Made by a program: the position numbers and the translations under genes. The notes beneath the pieces were generated by a model. The model had not been told where the DNA came from. It worked only from the letters and a program-made list of their open reading frames with translations, and did not search any database. Of a DNA stretch of 64,000 bases, positions 26,782 through 37,474 are shown in pieces. The DNA is from Rhizobium sp. Pop5 (lineage in GTDB: Bacteria; Pseudomonadota; Alphaproteobacteria; Rhizobiales; Rhizobiaceae). Location of the stretch: the NCBI RefSeq assembly GCF_024721175.1, contig NZ_CP099399.1, forward strand, positions 3,952,001-4,016,000, read 5' to 3'. Every line of letters starts with the position of its first letter. The stretch's first letter is position 1.

Positions 26782-28170
26782 ATGTTGAATCGTATCGACT
26801 GGACAGGAACACAGCCCCCGAAAGCCACGGAGAAGGGCATCTGGGGGTGGATGTTCTTCGACTGGGCGGCCCAGCCTTTTTTCACGGTGGTCACGACCTT
26901 CATCTTCGGGCCCTACTTCGTCTCGCGCCTGACCGCTGACCCGGTTTCCGCCCAGACGACGTGGAGCAACATGGCGACGATCTCTTCGGTGATTATCGCC
27001 TTGCTCTCGCCCGTTCTCGGCTCGATCGCCGACCAGTCCGGCTCCCGAAAACCCTGGATCGGCTTTTTCGCCATCATCAAGATCGCGAGCCTTTTCTGCT
27101 TGTGGTTCGCAGCCCCCGGTTCTCCGGTCATTTATCCCGCGATCTTCATGATCCTCGCCTCGATCTCGGCCGAGTTTTCGATCGTCTTCAACGATTCGAT
27201 GATGCCGCGCCTTGTCCCCAAGGAGGAGATCGGCAGGCTATCCAATACGGCGTGGGGGCTCGGCTATCTCGGCGGCATGATCGTGCTCATCGCCGTCGTG
27301 ACGCTCTTGGCGGCAAACCCCGAGAGCGGCAAGACCATCCTCGGTCTCGATCCGCTTTTCGGCCTTGATCCCAAGACCGGCGAGGATGCGCGCATCACCG
27401 GGCCGATCTCGGCTGTCTGGTACCTGATCTTCATCCTTCCGATGTTCTTCTTTACACCGGATGTTCGCCGGGGTCTTCCCTTCATCAGTGCCGTGCGCTT
27501 CGGCCTGCGGGAACTGAGAAACACGCTCGGCGAACTCAAGGAGCGCCGCGGGATCTTAAGATTCCTCATCGCCCGGATGATCTACCAGGACGGCGTCAAC
27601 GGCCTGCTGATCCTCGGCGGCGTTTTCGCCGCCGGCATGTTCGGCTGGGCGACGATCGAAATCGGCATCTATGGCATCATCCTGAATATCGTCGCGATCC
27701 TCGGCTGCCTGCTGGCCGGCCGCATCGACAAGGCTGTGGGCTCGAAGACGACCGTCGTCATCAGCCTCACCATGCTGCTTCTCGCCACCCTCGGCATCAT
27801 TTCGACAGGACCGGGTTATACCCTCTTCGGCCTGATGCCACTGCCGACAGCGGATTCCGGCGGTCTCTTCGGCACCGCGGCGGAAAAAGCCTATATCCTC
27901 TACGGCCTGCTGATCGGGCTCGCTTTCGGGCCGGTGCAGGCTTCGTCGCGATCCTATCTCGCCCGCAGCGTCAGCCTGGAGGAGGCCGGCCGCTATTTCG
28001 GCATCTACGCGCTTTCGGGCCGCGCCACGAGTTTCATGGCGACGCTGCTCTTCTCGCTGGTAACTTATCTGAGCGGATCGCCGCGGCTCGGAATGGCGAC
28101 GCTGATCCTGTTCCTCGCCGGCGGCCTGGTGCTGCTGGTCCGCACGCCCTATCCGGCCGACCGCGCGTAG
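26782..28170 (+). CDS. MFS transporter, UMF1 (Atg22-like) family
   Basis: A 462-residue, 12-helix carrier resembling the UMF1/Atg22 family, typically with the DWAAQPFFTVVTTFIFGPYF opening (residues ~29-48, here after WGWMFF). ADQSGSRKPWIGFF lies at loop 2-3. Transport substrate unknown; family members include vacuolar amino-acid exporters in yeast. A ribosome site AAAGGAGCGG precedes ATG 26782, 24 bp after the gdh stop, so co-transcription with gdh is likely. Convergent with purH. Confidence 0.87.
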   Translation: MLNRIDWTGTQPPKATEKGIWGWMFFDWAAQPFFTVVTTFIFGPYFVSRLTADPVSAQTTWSNMATISSVIIALLSPVLGSIADQSGSRKPWIGFFAIIKIASLFCLWFAAPGSPVIYPAIFMILASISAEFSIVFNDSMMPRLVPKEEIGRLSNTAWGLGYLGGMIVLIAVVTLLAANPESGKTILGLDPLFGLDPKTGEDARITGPISAVWYLIFILPMFFFTPDVRRGLPFISAVRFGLRELRNTLGELKERRGILRFLIARMIYQDGVNGLLILGGVFAAGMFGWATIEIGIYGIILNIVAILGCLLAGRIDKAVGSKTTVVISLTMLLLATLGIISTGPGYTLFGLMPLPTADSGGLFGTAAEKAYILYGLLIGLAFGPVQASSRSYLARSVSLEEAGRYFGIYALSGRATSFMATLLFSLVTYLSGSPRLGMATLILFLAGGLVLLVRTPYPADRA

Positions 28171-28208
28171 AAAACGCTACGCACGGCCGGAGGTGATGAA
28201 GTATCGGG

Positions 28209-29825
28209 TCAGTGCCGGAAATGGCGCATGCCGGTGAAGACCATGGCGACGCCGTGTTCGTTGGCGGCATCAATAACGTCCTGGTCGCGCATCGAACCGC
28301 CGGGCTGAATGACCGCAGTCGCGCCTGCGGCGATCATCGACAGAAGGCCGTCGGCGAACGGCAGGAAGGCTTCGGAAGCGACCGCCGAGCCCTTTGTCAT
28401 CGGAACCGCAAGGCCGAGCGCCTTGGCGGCCTCTTCGGCCTTCAACGCGGCGATGCGGGCGGAATCGACCCGGCTCATCTGACCAGCGCCGATGCCAGCC
28501 GTCTGGCCGTCCTTGGCATAGACCACGGCATTCGATTTCACATGCTTGCCGACCTTGAAGGCGAACTTCATATCATCAAGTTCCTGCGCCGTCGGCGCAC
28601 GCTTGGTGACAACCTTGAGTTCCAGGTCCTCGACCATGCCATTGTCACGGCTCTGGACGAGCAAGCCGCCGGAAACGGTCTTCGCCGTCAGGCCCGCAGC
28701 GCGCGGATCGGGCAGACCGCCGGCCGACAGAAGCCGCAGGTTCGGCTTGCGGGCGACGATCGCCTTCGCCTCTTCGGTTACATCGGGCGCGATGATGACT
28801 TCGGTGAACAGCTTGACGATCTCCTCGGCCGTTTCGGCATCCAGAATCTGGTTCAGTGCGATGATGCCGCCGAAGGCCGAAACGGAATCGCAGGCGAGCG
28901 CCCGCCGATAGGCCTCGACCAGGCTCGATCCGGTGGCAACGCCGCAAGGGTTGGCATGTTTGATGATGGCGCAGGCCGGCGCCTTCTCCGGCAGGAACTC
29001 GGCAACGAGTTCGTAAGCGGCATCGGTGTCATTGATATTGTTGTAGGAGAGCTGCTTGCCCTGGAGAAGCGCAGCCGTGGAAACGCCCGGGCGCTTCTCG
29101 CCGGTCACATAGAAGGCCGCCTTCTGGTGCGGGTTTTCGCCGTAGCGCATCTCCTCCTTGAGCGCGCCGCCGATGACGCGGTGACGCGGCGTGTCGATCG
29201 ACAGCGCCTCGGCAAACCAGTTGGAAATCATCGCGTCATAGGCCGCGGTGCGTGCATAGGCCTTGGCGGCCATGCGCTGGCGGAAGGCATAGGCGGTCTT
29301 GCCGTCGCCAGCGGAGAGCTGCTCCAGGAACTCGGCATAATCGGCCGGATCGGTCAGGATCGTCACATAGGCATGGTTCTTGGCCGATGCGCGGATCATC
29401 GCCGGACCGCCGATATCGATATTCTCCAAGGTCGTGGGGTAGTCGCCACCGGCCGCGCGCACTTCTTCGAAGGGGTAAAGGTTGATGACGGCGAGATCGA
29501 TACCCTCGATGCCGTGCTTTTTCATCGCCTCCTGGTGCTCGTTGTCGTCGCGGATCGCCAGCAGGCCGCCATGCACCGTCGGATGCAGCGTCTTGACGCG
29601 CCCGTCCATGATTTCGGGAAAACCGGTAATTTCGGAGACATCGGTGACGGCAAGGCCGGCAGCGGCGATCGCCTTATAGGTACCGCCGGTCGACAGCAGC
29701 CGCACACCTCGCTCCGACAATGAGCGCGCAAGTTCGACGACCCCGGTCTTGTCGAAGACGGAGAGGAGGGCGGTCTTGATTTCGACCTTGTCGGGGGCGG
29801 GGATCTTCTTGGAAATGACGGCCAT
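28209..29825 (-). CDS. purH: Bifunctional AICAR transformylase / IMP cyclohydrolase PurH
   Basis: Last two steps of de novo IMP synthesis. 538 residues. The N-terminal IMP cyclohydrolase (MGS-like fold) has [17 protein letters not shown] and STGGTYKAI; the C-terminal transformylase has [11 protein letters not shown] and the end [10 protein letters not shown] with the catalytic Lys-His (KH) pair of the former motif. ATG 29825 has GAGAAGG upstream; the frame to 30032 overlaps the heparinase gene and is unconserved. It follows rsmB and the heparinase-like gene on the same strand. Confidence 0.97.
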   Translation of the reverse strand: MAVISKKIPAPDKVEIKTALLSVFDKTGVVELARSLSERGVRLLSTGGTYKAIAAAGLAVTDVSEITGFPEIMDGRVKTLHPTVHGGLLAIRDDNEHQEAMKKHGIEGIDLAVINLYPFEEVRAAGGDYPTTLENIDIGGPAMIRASAKNHAYVTILTDPADYAEFLEQLSAGDGKTAYAFRQRMAAKAYARTAAYDAMISNWFAEALSIDTPRHRVIGGALKEEMRYGENPHQKAAFYVTGEKRPGVSTAALLQGKQLSYNNINDTDAAYELVAEFLPEKAPACAIIKHANPCGVATGSSLVEAYRRALACDSVSAFGGIIALNQILDAETAEEIVKLFTEVIIAPDVTEEAKAIVARKPNLRLLSAGGLPDPRAAGLTAKTVSGGLLVQSRDNGMVEDLELKVVTKRAPTAQELDDMKFAFKVGKHVKSNAVVYAKDGQTAGIGAGQMSRVDSARIAALKAEEAAKALGLAVPMTKGSAVASEAFLPFADGLLSMIAAGATAVIQPGGSMRDQDVIDAANEHGVAMVFTGMRHFRH

Positions 29826-29931
29826 GAAACCTTCTCCGTTCGGGCTTCGGGAGACGTCACAACGGACGTCTATACGCTGGCGCCGCGTTAGCACAGCTTT
29901 GCCGCCGCGCAAACAGGCCTCAGCATATGAT

Positions 29932-31605
29932 CTAGCCTTTGCGGGACAAGAACCAGCGGATTTCCGTCTTATCGGCGAGATCGAAGTCGATCTCGATCTG
30001 GTCCGAACCGCAAATGCCGGAGCTATCGGCAAAGAAGATGTCTTCGGTGATCAGCACTTCGTTGCCGGGCGCGGAGAACAGCCAGCTTTCGCCGTCCGGC
30101 GCCATCAGCAGCACGGACTCGCTGTCGCTCTGCTGCAAGACGATCGCGGGATGGATATGAAAGCGGGCGACTGCCTTCAGCGGCTCGTCATTCTGATATC
30201 CATCCTGGACGACAAGCCGGTCGCGGCCCGTCACGATCGAGCCGGTGGCATTGAGGGTCAGCTCCCGCTCGTGCAGCACGCCGAACGCCCTCAGATAACC
30301 GTCATGACTGAGCTTGATGCCATCGCGTCCGTCCTCGGTTTCGGCCCGCTCGACGGCGACTGATTTGACCGGCTCGATGATCGCGTGACCGAGGAAGGGC
30401 GAGGGCGAAAAACGACTGGAGGACGTGTCGTTGAGAATGACGGTCGAATGCGCCGCCGTCGTGCGCGCCATCTGGATGTAACGGTGCCCGGCGAATTTCG
30501 GCGAGCCGGAATTGACGATGAAGCGATGGCGGCCGGACGACATTTCGAAGGAGAGGCTGCCGGCATGCGCCGTGCGCCGCGCGCCTCCCGAAGGCGGCGT
30601 GCCCGTATCGGCGATGATCACCGTCTTTCCCCCGGCCAGCCGCTGATAGCGCGAATGCGGCAGAGCCTTGAACGGCTGGCCGGCAGTCTCATCATATCTG
30701 AGCACGGACATCAGCTCGTTTGCGAGCGTCGAAGTCGCTCCGTTGAAGAGCGCCAGATCCCCGTCCTGATGGCGAAAGAACCGCAATGCCGGATACATGC
30801 GGTCGATGCCGGAGATCAGTTTCTGCGGCAGGTCATGGCCGAGATTGACGTAGGTTTGCCGCAGCGGCAGCAGATCGAGCAGCAATTCCAGACCGACGCG
30901 CGGATTGCGCGAGACATGGCCGCCATCGGCCAGAATCTGGCTATCGAATTCGCGGTCGAGCGCCTGTGCCGCCCTTTTGAGCGTGGATGCGCGGGTCGGC
31001 ATGGCGACGGAAGCCATGGCGAGCGCGATGCGCAGCCGAAACAGTTCCAGCCCACCCAGTGTATACGGCGCCACGCGGTGCAGGAACCGGACCTGGAACG
31101 CCAGCGATTTCATGAAGCGGCGATAAAAGCCGCGATCGGCGTTCTGCAGCACGACGGGCGAATGCGACAACCACGCAATGACGCGCTGAGCGGTCACATC
31201 GATTTCCCAGGCAATCCCTTCCATGCGGCCGGCATGGATGGAAAGCCAGCTGTCGACGATCGCGCGGGCGGCGGCCGAACTGCGCTCCGTCTTGTTCGCC
31301 CGCATGTGCCGCAGCCAGCCGAAGCTGTGCAGGCGGATCGCGAAAGGGCGCGAGGGCAGGGTGAAGGTAAAGGGTGATTTCCCGCCGGTTTCGAGCATGC
31401 GCCCGGCGAGCAGAAAACGTCCGTTGAGGATCTCGTCGGCCACATGCGGGTCGATGCTGCGAAGGTCGGTCGGCGCGACGATCAGGCGCTCGGGCGGCTT
31501 GATCGAATGGCGGGAGAGCTTCAGGCGCAGCAACGCGACGCGGCGCAAGGCGCGCCGCCAAGCTTCCCGAACATACATGCTCGCAAAACGCCGACCGGAC
31601 TGCAT
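29932..31605 (-). CDS. Heparinase II/III-like family protein
   Basis: A 557-residue protein with the heparinase II/III arrangement: a helical toroid (first ~320 residues) followed by a beta-sandwich with [29 protein letters not shown], containing the His expected in the lyase site. Heparinase-type enzymes are polysaccharide lyases, but glycosaminoglycans are absent from rhizobia, so the substrate may be a surface polysaccharide. No signal peptide is seen; the N terminus is Arg-rich. The alternative start is ATG 31578. Between rsmB and purH on the same strand, 106 bp ahead of purH. Confidence 0.82.
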   Translation of the reverse strand: MQSGRRFASMYVREAWRRALRRVALLRLKLSRHSIKPPERLIVAPTDLRSIDPHVADEILNGRFLLAGRMLETGGKSPFTFTLPSRPFAIRLHSFGWLRHMRANKTERSSAAARAIVDSWLSIHAGRMEGIAWEIDVTAQRVIAWLSHSPVVLQNADRGFYRRFMKSLAFQVRFLHRVAPYTLGGLELFRLRIALAMASVAMPTRASTLKRAAQALDREFDSQILADGGHVSRNPRVGLELLLDLLPLRQTYVNLGHDLPQKLISGIDRMYPALRFFRHQDGDLALFNGATSTLANELMSVLRYDETAGQPFKALPHSRYQRLAGGKTVIIADTGTPPSGGARRTAHAGSLSFEMSSGRHRFIVNSGSPKFAGHRYIQMARTTAAHSTVILNDTSSSRFSPSPFLGHAIIEPVKSVAVERAETEDGRDGIKLSHDGYLRAFGVLHERELTLNATGSIVTGRDRLVVQDGYQNDEPLKAVARFHIHPAIVLQQSDSESVLLMAPDGESWLFSAPGNEVLITEDIFFADSSGICGSDQIEIDFDLADKTEIRWFLSRKG

Positions 31606-31753
31606 ATTCTATTGTCTATTGACCCTCGTGGTTAAGAATAGGTGAAAAGTGGCCGATTTCATCGCCCGCAATGAATTAATTCGTGACAAGGTTCGAATAT
31701 ACTCAAATTCATGCGCACCGCCGGAAATTATGCGGCGGTACTGGAAGCTGCGA

Positions 31754-33142
31754 TTAGGCTGTTCGTCGCAGCACGGCTGCATAGAAGCCGTCGAGGCCGG
31801 AGGCAAAACCGTCAGGCATTTTCAGCATCGTGGGAAGCGTGCGGAACTCGCCGAGCGGCGTGATCGCCGCTTCAAGACCGGGCCAGTCGCCAGCGCCGAT
31901 CGCCACACGCTCAAGCCCCTCCGTATCGGAAAGAACGCGGGCGACGACCTCCTCGCCCTCGGCGGGGTCGAGAGAGCAATTCGAGAAAACCAGCGTGCCG
32001 CCCGGTTTCAGCAATGTCAGCGCGTGACGCAGCAGCCGCTCCTGCAGCGCGGCCAGCCTGGCAATGTCCTCGGGACCTTTGGTCCAGAGCACGTCGGGAT
32101 GGCGCCGGGTCGTCCCGGTTGAGGAGCAGGGGGCATCCAGCAGGATCGCGTCGAAGCGCTGCGCCGGTTCGAATTTCGTGAGATCCGCCGCGATCGTCTC
32201 CGCCTTCAGGCCGAGCCGGTCGAGATTCGATCGCAGCCGTCTGAGCCGGCTTTCCGATTGATCGAGGGCGGTGACGGTGGCGCCGGCAAGGATGACCTGC
32301 GCCGTCTTGCCGCCAGGCGCAGCACAGAGATCGGCGGCTCTCTTGCCGGAGAGATCACCGAAAAGCTTGGCCGGAATGCTCGCCGCCGCATCCTGCACCC
32401 ACCATGCGCCCTCGTCGAAGCCCTCGAGCGAAGGAATGCCGCCCTCAAAGGTCGCAAGACGCACCCCGCCGGTCGGCAGGACAACCCCGTTCAGCCGTTT
32501 TGCCCAATCTTCGGGATCGGATTTGACGGTCAGATCGATCGCCGCCGGCTCGAGCTGGGACTCCGAAATCGCCAGCGCCACTTCGCGGCCATAGGCCTTT
32601 TCCAGCCTCGCAATGAACCAGGCCGGCATCGGCGCGACCTTGCCGATCTCTTCCAGCACCGCATCCTTTTCGCGGCCGAGACGACGGAGGATAGCATTGA
32701 CCAGCTTGGCAAAACGGCGATTGCGCGGATCCTGATTGGCCTGTTCGACGGCAAGGTCGACGGCCGAATGATCGGGCACGTCGAGATAGAGGATCTGCGC
32801 CGCGCCGATCGCGAGAACGTGGTGCAGCGCCCGCGCGCCTTCCGGCAGCGGCGAATCCAAGAGCGCGGCAATTGCCGCATCGATGCGCGGCAGATGGCGC
32901 AGCGTCGTGTTCAGCATGGCGCGAACAAGCGCCCGGTCGCCTTCGCCGAGCGCCTTATAGGCCGGATTGCCATGCTCATGATCGAGCGCACCATCGAGCG
33001 GCAGCTTGCGGTCGACGACCGCCGCCAGGATTTTCGCCGCCGCGGCCCGCGCCTGCAGGCCGGGCTTGGCTGGCGCCGATCGTGGAGCGGAGGGCTTCTG
33101 TTTGCGGAATGGCTTCTTCGTGCCGTCTGAATTCAAGACCAC
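31754..33142 (-). CDS. rsmB: 16S rRNA m5C methyltransferase RsmB family
   Basis: A NOP2/Sun-family RNA cytosine-C5 methyltransferase, probably modifying 16S C967. 462 residues. An N-terminal NusB-like RNA-binding domain (~25-165) precedes the SAM domain: [27 protein letters not shown] (first Cys) and [12 protein letters not shown] (nucleophilic Cys). A basic N-terminal tail precedes. The GTG start at 33142 overlaps the htpX stop by 10 bp, so the pair is coupled. A 148-bp gap with no clear gene separates it from the heparinase gene. Confidence 0.92.
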   Translation of the reverse strand: MVLNSDGTKKPFRKQKPSAPRSAPAKPGLQARAAAAKILAAVVDRKLPLDGALDHEHGNPAYKALGEGDRALVRAMLNTTLRHLPRIDAAIAALLDSPLPEGARALHHVLAIGAAQILYLDVPDHSAVDLAVEQANQDPRNRRFAKLVNAILRRLGREKDAVLEEIGKVAPMPAWFIARLEKAYGREVALAISESQLEPAAIDLTVKSDPEDWAKRLNGVVLPTGGVRLATFEGGIPSLEGFDEGAWWVQDAAASIPAKLFGDLSGKRAADLCAAPGGKTAQVILAGATVTALDQSESRLRRLRSNLDRLGLKAETIAADLTKFEPAQRFDAILLDAPCSSTGTTRRHPDVLWTKGPEDIARLAALQERLLRHALTLLKPGGTLVFSNCSLDPAEGEEVVARVLSDTEGLERVAIGAGDWPGLEAAITPLGEFRTLPTMLKMPDGFASGLDGFYAAVLRRTA

Positions 33143-34089
33143 GGACCTTTTGGCGGTTGCGAACCACCGCGACCCGTATTCGGAACAGAGCGCGATTTGC
33201 GCGACGGATTAGCAGCACGAACCGGTCCCGTCGAGACATTCATGCCACCCTGTGCCATCTCCTGCAGCGCGGCGATGCGGTTTTCCGTGTTCGGATGGGT
33301 CGAAAACAGGTTGTCCATGCGCTCCCCGGAGAGCGGATTGATGATGAACATATGCGCCGTCGCCGGATTGCGCTCGGCATCTTCGTTTGGCACCTGGGCG
33401 GCACCCCGCGCAATCTTCCCGAGCGCCGAGGCGAGCCAGAGCGGATTGCCGCAGATCTCGGCGCCGCGTCGGTCCGCCGAATATTCGCGGGTGCGGCTGA
33501 TCGCCATCTGCACCAGCATGGCGGCGAGCGGCGCCACGATCATGGCGACGAGGACCCCGACGAAGCCGAGCGGATTGTTGTTGTTCTCGCGGTTGCCGCC
33601 GAAGAAGAAGGCGAAGTTGCCGAGCATCGAGATCGCGCCGGCAAGCGTTGCGGTGATCGTCATGGTCAGCGTGTCGCGGTTCTGGATGTGGGCAAGCTCA
33701 TGCGCCATCACGCCGGCAACTTCCTCGGGAGACAATGCCCTTAGAAGACCTGTCGAGGCAGCGACCGCGGCGTTTTCAGGATTACGGCCGGTAGCAAACG
33801 CGTTCGGCTGCGGGCTATCATAGAGATAGACCTTCGGCATCGGCAGCCCGGCATTGCGGACGAGATCGCGCACGATCCGGAAGAATTCCGGCGCATTGCG
33901 CTCATCGACCTCCTGGGCGCGATAGGCCGAAAGCACCAAACGATCGGAGTTCCAGTAGGAGAAGAAATTCATGCCGGCGGCAATGAGGAATGCAATCATC
34001 ATGCCTGCCCGGCCGCCGATCAGGAAGCCGACAAACATGAAAAGCGCCGTCATGAAGGCAAGCAACATGGCAGTGCGAACGAGGTTCAT
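33133..34089 (-). CDS. htpX: Membrane zinc metalloprotease HtpX
   Basis: An M48 inner-membrane protease for quality control of misfolded membrane proteins. 318 residues. Two N-terminal helices (~5-25, 28-46) precede the active site HELAH at 130-134, two further hydrophobic segments (~145-160 and ~175-195) follow, then [14 protein letters not shown] with the third Zn-ligand Glu. The C-terminal ~30 residues are Pro/Ser/Arg-rich and variable. Upstream of and overlapping rsmB. Often heat-shock induced; no promoter is evident here. Confidence 0.95.
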   Translation of the reverse strand: MNLVRTAMLLAFMTALFMFVGFLIGGRAGMMIAFLIAAGMNFFSYWNSDRLVLSAYRAQEVDERNAPEFFRIVRDLVRNAGLPMPKVYLYDSPQPNAFATGRNPENAAVAASTGLLRALSPEEVAGVMAHELAHIQNRDTLTMTITATLAGAISMLGNFAFFFGGNRENNNNPLGFVGVLVAMIVAPLAAMLVQMAISRTREYSADRRGAEICGNPLWLASALGKIARGAAQVPNEDAERNPATAHMFIINPLSGERMDNLFSTHPNTENRIAALQEMAQGGMNVSTGPVRAANPSRKSRSVPNTGRGGSQPPKGPWS

Positions 34090-34200
34090 TGCTGATCTCC
34101 ATCTCCGATTTCGGCGTCAGAAGCTTTAAATCCCGGCGCCGGCGCATTATGATTTGGTTATTCGCCGGCCATTTTCAATGTTTTCCGGCAGGAGAAGCCA

Positions 34201-34425
34201 ATGCAGGAAGCCGATAACGACAATAGCGAAACCGCGGCAACCGAGGGATCGGAGCCGCCGCGCAAGATGCTGTCGCCGGCTGCCAAACGTGCCCTTGCCG
34301 AAGCCGAGGAACGGCGGAAGAACCAGAAGCCTCTCGAATTGCCGCCGGAAACCGGCGGCCGCGGGGGAGCTGAACCGGCGCGCTTCGGGGACTATGAGAT
34401 CAATGGCCGGGCGATCGATTTTTGA
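34201..34425 (+). CDS. DUF1674 protein, SDHAF4-like succinate dehydrogenase assembly factor
   Basis: A 74-residue protein whose C-terminal half is the DUF1674/SDHAF4 signature: ETGGRGGAEPARFGDYEING, then RAIDF. In mitochondria SDHAF4 binds flavinated SdhA during complex II assembly. The N-terminal half is charged and Ala-rich. No sdh genes are nearby. GCAGGAG precedes ATG 34201. Short, but the motif makes the assignment firm; a role in SDH assembly here is inferred. Confidence 0.85.
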   Translation: MQEADNDNSETAATEGSEPPRKMLSPAAKRALAEAEERRKNQKPLELPPETGGRGGAEPARFGDYEINGRAIDF

Positions 34426-34484
34426 TTCGGCTCGGGGAGCCAAAGCGCCGCTTAAAAGCAGCGGCATTTCCCGCGCGGAAAAAT

Positions 34485-34517
34485 AAGGCCGCTCCGACAA
34501 GAGGGAGCGGCCTTGTC
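34485..34517. terminator. Bidirectional terminator between DUF1674 gene and acsA
   Basis: Perfect 11-bp stem AAGGCCGCTCC (34485-34495) / GGAGCGGCCTT (34504-34514). It sits between convergent genes, ending 3 bp before the acsA stop, with A-rich and T-rich flanks. Confidence 0.85.
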
Positions 34518-34519
34518 GT

Positions 34520-36475
34520 TTAAGCAGTCACCTTGTTCTGCCGGTTGGCGATCAGATCGTCGACGACAGCGGGATCGGCGAGCGTCGAAGTGTCGCCGAG
34601 AGCGCCGAAATCGTCTTCGGCGATCTTGCGCAGGATGCGGCGCATGATCTTGCCGGAACGGGTCTTCGGCAGGCCCGGCGCGAACTGGATCTTATCGGGG
34701 GCAGCGATCGGCCCGATTTCGGCGCGGACATGTTTCACCAGCTCCTGGCGAAGCGTATCGGTGCCTTCGTGGCCGGCCATCAAAGTCACATAGCAATAGA
34801 TGCCCTGGCCCTTGATCGGATGCGGATAACCGACGACGGCCGCTTCCGAAACCAGATTGTGCGAGACGAGCGCCGATTCCACTTCCGCGGTCCCCAGCCG
34901 GTGGCCGGAGACGTTGAGCACGTCGTCGACGCGGCCGGTGATCCAGTAATAGCCGTCGGCATCGCGCCGGCAGCCGTCGCCGGTGAAATATTTCCCCTTG
35001 TAGGTGGAAAAATAGGTCTGGATGAAGCGCTCGTGATCGCCATAGACCGTGCGCATCTGGCCCGGCCAGCTGTCGGTGATGCAGAGATTGCCGTCGGCGG
35101 CACCCTCCAGCACCTTGCCTTCATTGTCGACCAGCTGCGGCTTGACGCCGAAGAACGGTGTCGTCGCCGAACCGGGCTTCAGATCGGTGGCGCCCGGCAG
35201 CGGCGTGATCATATGGCCGCCGGTTTCCGTCTGCCACCAGGTATCGATGACGGGGCAGCGCTTGTCGCCGACGACGTTGTAGTACCATTCCCAGGCTTCC
35301 GGGTTGATCGGTTCGCCCACAGTGCCGAGCAGGCGCAGCGAGGAGCGCGAGGACCGCGTGACGAATTCGTCGCCTGCACCCATAAGCGAGCGGATCGCCG
35401 TCGGCGCGGTATAGAAGATATTGACCTTGTGTTTGTCGATGACTTCCCAGAACCGGCCCTGGTCGGGGAAATTCGGCACGCCCTCGAACATCAGCGTCGT
35501 TGCGCAATTCGCAAGCGGCCCATAGACGATATAGGAGTGGCCGGTGACCCAGCCGACATCGGCCGTGCACCAGTAGACGTCGCCGTGATGGTAGTCGAAG
35601 ACATATTCATGCGTCATCGAGGCATAGACGAGGTAGCCGCCCGTGGTGTGCAGCACGCCCTTCGGCTTGCCTGTCGAGCCCGACGTATAAAGGATGAAGA
35701 GCGGATCTTCCGCTTTCATCTTCACCGGCGGGCATTCCGCCTTCACGCTGGCGACCTCCTGATGATACCAGAGGTCGCGGCCGGGCGCCCAGCCGGTCTT
35801 GCCGCCGGTGCGGCGAACGACCAGAACCTTCTCCACGATCACGTGCTGGCGTGCTGCAATATGAATTGCAGTATCGGTATTGTCCTTCAGCGGCACCGGC
35901 TTGCCGCCACGCACGCCTTCGTCGCAGGTGATGACGAAGGTGGACTCGCAGTCGACGATGCGCCCGGCCAGCGCTTCGGGCGAGAAACCGCCGAAGACGA
36001 CCGAATGCACCGCGCCGATGCGGGCGCAGGCAAGCATCGCATAGGCCGCCTCCGGGATCATCGGCATGTAGATGGTGACGCGATCGCCCTTCTTGACGCC
36101 GTGCTTCTTCAAGACGTTCGCCATTCGGCAGACATGCTCGTAGAGCTCGTTATAGGTGACCTTGTTGTCGACGTAGGGGTTGTCGCCTTCCCAGATGATC
36201 GCCACCTGGTCGCCATTGGTTTTCAGATGGCGGTCGATGCAATTATAGGAGACGTTCGTCTGGCCGTCCTCAAACCACTTGATCGAGACCTTGCCGGTAA
36301 AAGACGTGTTCTTGACCTTGGTATAGGGCTTGAACCAGTCGATCCGCTTGCCGTGCTTGCCCCAGAACTTGTCCGGGTTCTCGACGCTTTCCTCGTACCA
36401 TTTCAGGTACTTATCCTTATCGATCAGGGCACGCGCCTTCACCGGCTTCTGCACCGGATAGATCTTCTCCGACAT
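34520..36475 (-). CDS. acsA: Acetyl-CoA synthetase
   Basis: Activates acetate to acetyl-CoA via acetyl-AMP. 651 residues, the family length. [18 protein letters not shown] is the AMP-binding P-loop; [16 protein letters not shown] and [11 protein letters not shown] follow, the last carrying the catalytic Lys that is commonly acetylated. ATG 36475 lies 4 bp after GAGGAG; the in-frame start at 36490 is weaker. Monocistronic, with a terminator at its end. A second acyl-CoA synthetase (38566-40476) is nearby but not adjacent. Confidence 0.97.
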   Translation of the reverse strand: MSEKIYPVQKPVKARALIDKDKYLKWYEESVENPDKFWGKHGKRIDWFKPYTKVKNTSFTGKVSIKWFEDGQTNVSYNCIDRHLKTNGDQVAIIWEGDNPYVDNKVTYNELYEHVCRMANVLKKHGVKKGDRVTIYMPMIPEAAYAMLACARIGAVHSVVFGGFSPEALAGRIVDCESTFVITCDEGVRGGKPVPLKDNTDTAIHIAARQHVIVEKVLVVRRTGGKTGWAPGRDLWYHQEVASVKAECPPVKMKAEDPLFILYTSGSTGKPKGVLHTTGGYLVYASMTHEYVFDYHHGDVYWCTADVGWVTGHSYIVYGPLANCATTLMFEGVPNFPDQGRFWEVIDKHKVNIFYTAPTAIRSLMGAGDEFVTRSSRSSLRLLGTVGEPINPEAWEWYYNVVGDKRCPVIDTWWQTETGGHMITPLPGATDLKPGSATTPFFGVKPQLVDNEGKVLEGAADGNLCITDSWPGQMRTVYGDHERFIQTYFSTYKGKYFTGDGCRRDADGYYWITGRVDDVLNVSGHRLGTAEVESALVSHNLVSEAAVVGYPHPIKGQGIYCYVTLMAGHEGTDTLRQELVKHVRAEIGPIAAPDKIQFAPGLPKTRSGKIMRRILRKIAEDDFGALGDTSTLADPAVVDDLIANRQNKVTA

Positions 36476-36601
36476 GGAACTCCTCCTCATAGGACATGCG
36501 ACGGGCCAAGCGATCTATGAGGCCCGGATTCAAATCAGGGCAATTCATAGCAGGTCGCATCGACACGGCAATTAGACGAAGGTCATTTCATTTCGGAAGA
36601 A

Positions 36602-36630
36602 TTGCAATTCTGCGACAGTACGGTTATATA
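36602..36630 (+). promoter_or_regulatory. Candidate promoter of the DUF1013 gene
   Basis: TTGCAA (36602-36607), 17-bp spacer, TATATA (36625-36630), ~75 bp upstream of ATG 36705. A fair sigma-70-type match read by eye only. Confidence 0.4.
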
Positions 36631-36704
36631 GCGGCATATTTCCCGGACATTGTGGTGACAATCCACGGACCGCGACCGGCGCGGACGATAGAAGGACTAT
36701 ATCC

Positions 36705-37406
36705 ATGGCTCAAACACTGCTCATGCCGAAGGCGACCGCCATCTGGCTCGTCGACAACACGGCACTGTCTTTCGATCAGATCGCGCAGTTCTGCAAACTG
36801 CATCCGCTCGAAGTCAAGGCGATCGCCGACGGCGAAGCGGCGCAGGGCATCAAGGGCCTCGACCCGATCTCGACCGGCCAGCTTTCGCGCGACGAGATTG
36901 CCCGTGCCGAAGCCAACCCGAACCACAAGCTCAAGCTTTCCGAGCCGAAGGTGCGCGTACCGGAATCCAAGCGCCGCGGCCCACGTTATACGCCGGTTTC
37001 CAAGCGCCAGGATCGCCCGAACGCCATTCTCTGGCTCGTCCGCAACCACCCGGAACTGAAGGACGCGCAGATTTCCCGCCTCGTCGGAACGACGAAATCG
37101 ACGATCGAGCAGATCCGCGAGCGCACCCACTGGAACTCCGCCAATCTGGCGCCGATGGATCCGGTGACACTCGGCCTCTGCAGCCAGATCGATCTCGATA
37201 TGGAAGTGGAAAAGGCATCCAAGGGCCGTCCGCTGCCCACCGCCGCCGAACTCGGCGCAACGCTGCAATCGGCTCAGGAGACGGAACGCCTGACCCCGAG
37301 CTACGAGCGCGAAGAGGAAAAGGAAATCGACGCCGACGCCGTCTTCCGCAAGCTGAGCTCGCTGCGTTCGGCCCCGAAGGACGAAGAAGAAGACGATCAG
37401 TACTGA
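36705..37406 (+). CDS. DUF1013 protein, TrcR-like transcriptional regulator
   Basis: A 233-residue protein conserved across Alphaproteobacteria. It starts MAQTLLMPKATAIWLVDNTALSFDQIA and contains a second helix-turn-helix-like block, NAILWLVRNHPELKDAQISRLVGTT, near 105-129. An acidic tail (EEEKEIDADAVF... DEEEDDQY) ends it. I recall DUF1013 members described as cell-cycle transcription factors that associate with RNA polymerase (TrcR); a role in this organism is inferred. Cytosolic, single-gene unit with its own terminator. Confidence 0.85.
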   Translation: MAQTLLMPKATAIWLVDNTALSFDQIAQFCKLHPLEVKAIADGEAAQGIKGLDPISTGQLSRDEIARAEANPNHKLKLSEPKVRVPESKRRGPRYTPVSKRQDRPNAILWLVRNHPELKDAQISRLVGTTKSTIEQIRERTHWNSANLAPMDPVTLGLCSQIDLDMEVEKASKGRPLPTAAELGATLQSAQETERLTPSYEREEEKEIDADAVFRKLSSLRSAPKDEEEDDQY

Positions 37407-37424
37407 GATACCAGCCATCTCGTC

Positions 37425-37453
37425 AAAACCCCGCCGAACCGGCGGGGTTTTTT
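37425..37453 (+). terminator. Rho-independent terminator of DUF1013 gene
   Basis: CCCCGCC (37429-37435) / GGCGGGG (37441-37447), extended by flanking A/T pairs, loop GAACC, then TTTTTT. The flagellin gene converges onto it and may use the other strand. Confidence 0.9.
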
Positions 37454-37474
37454 GTTGGGGTTGCCTGCTTCGAA

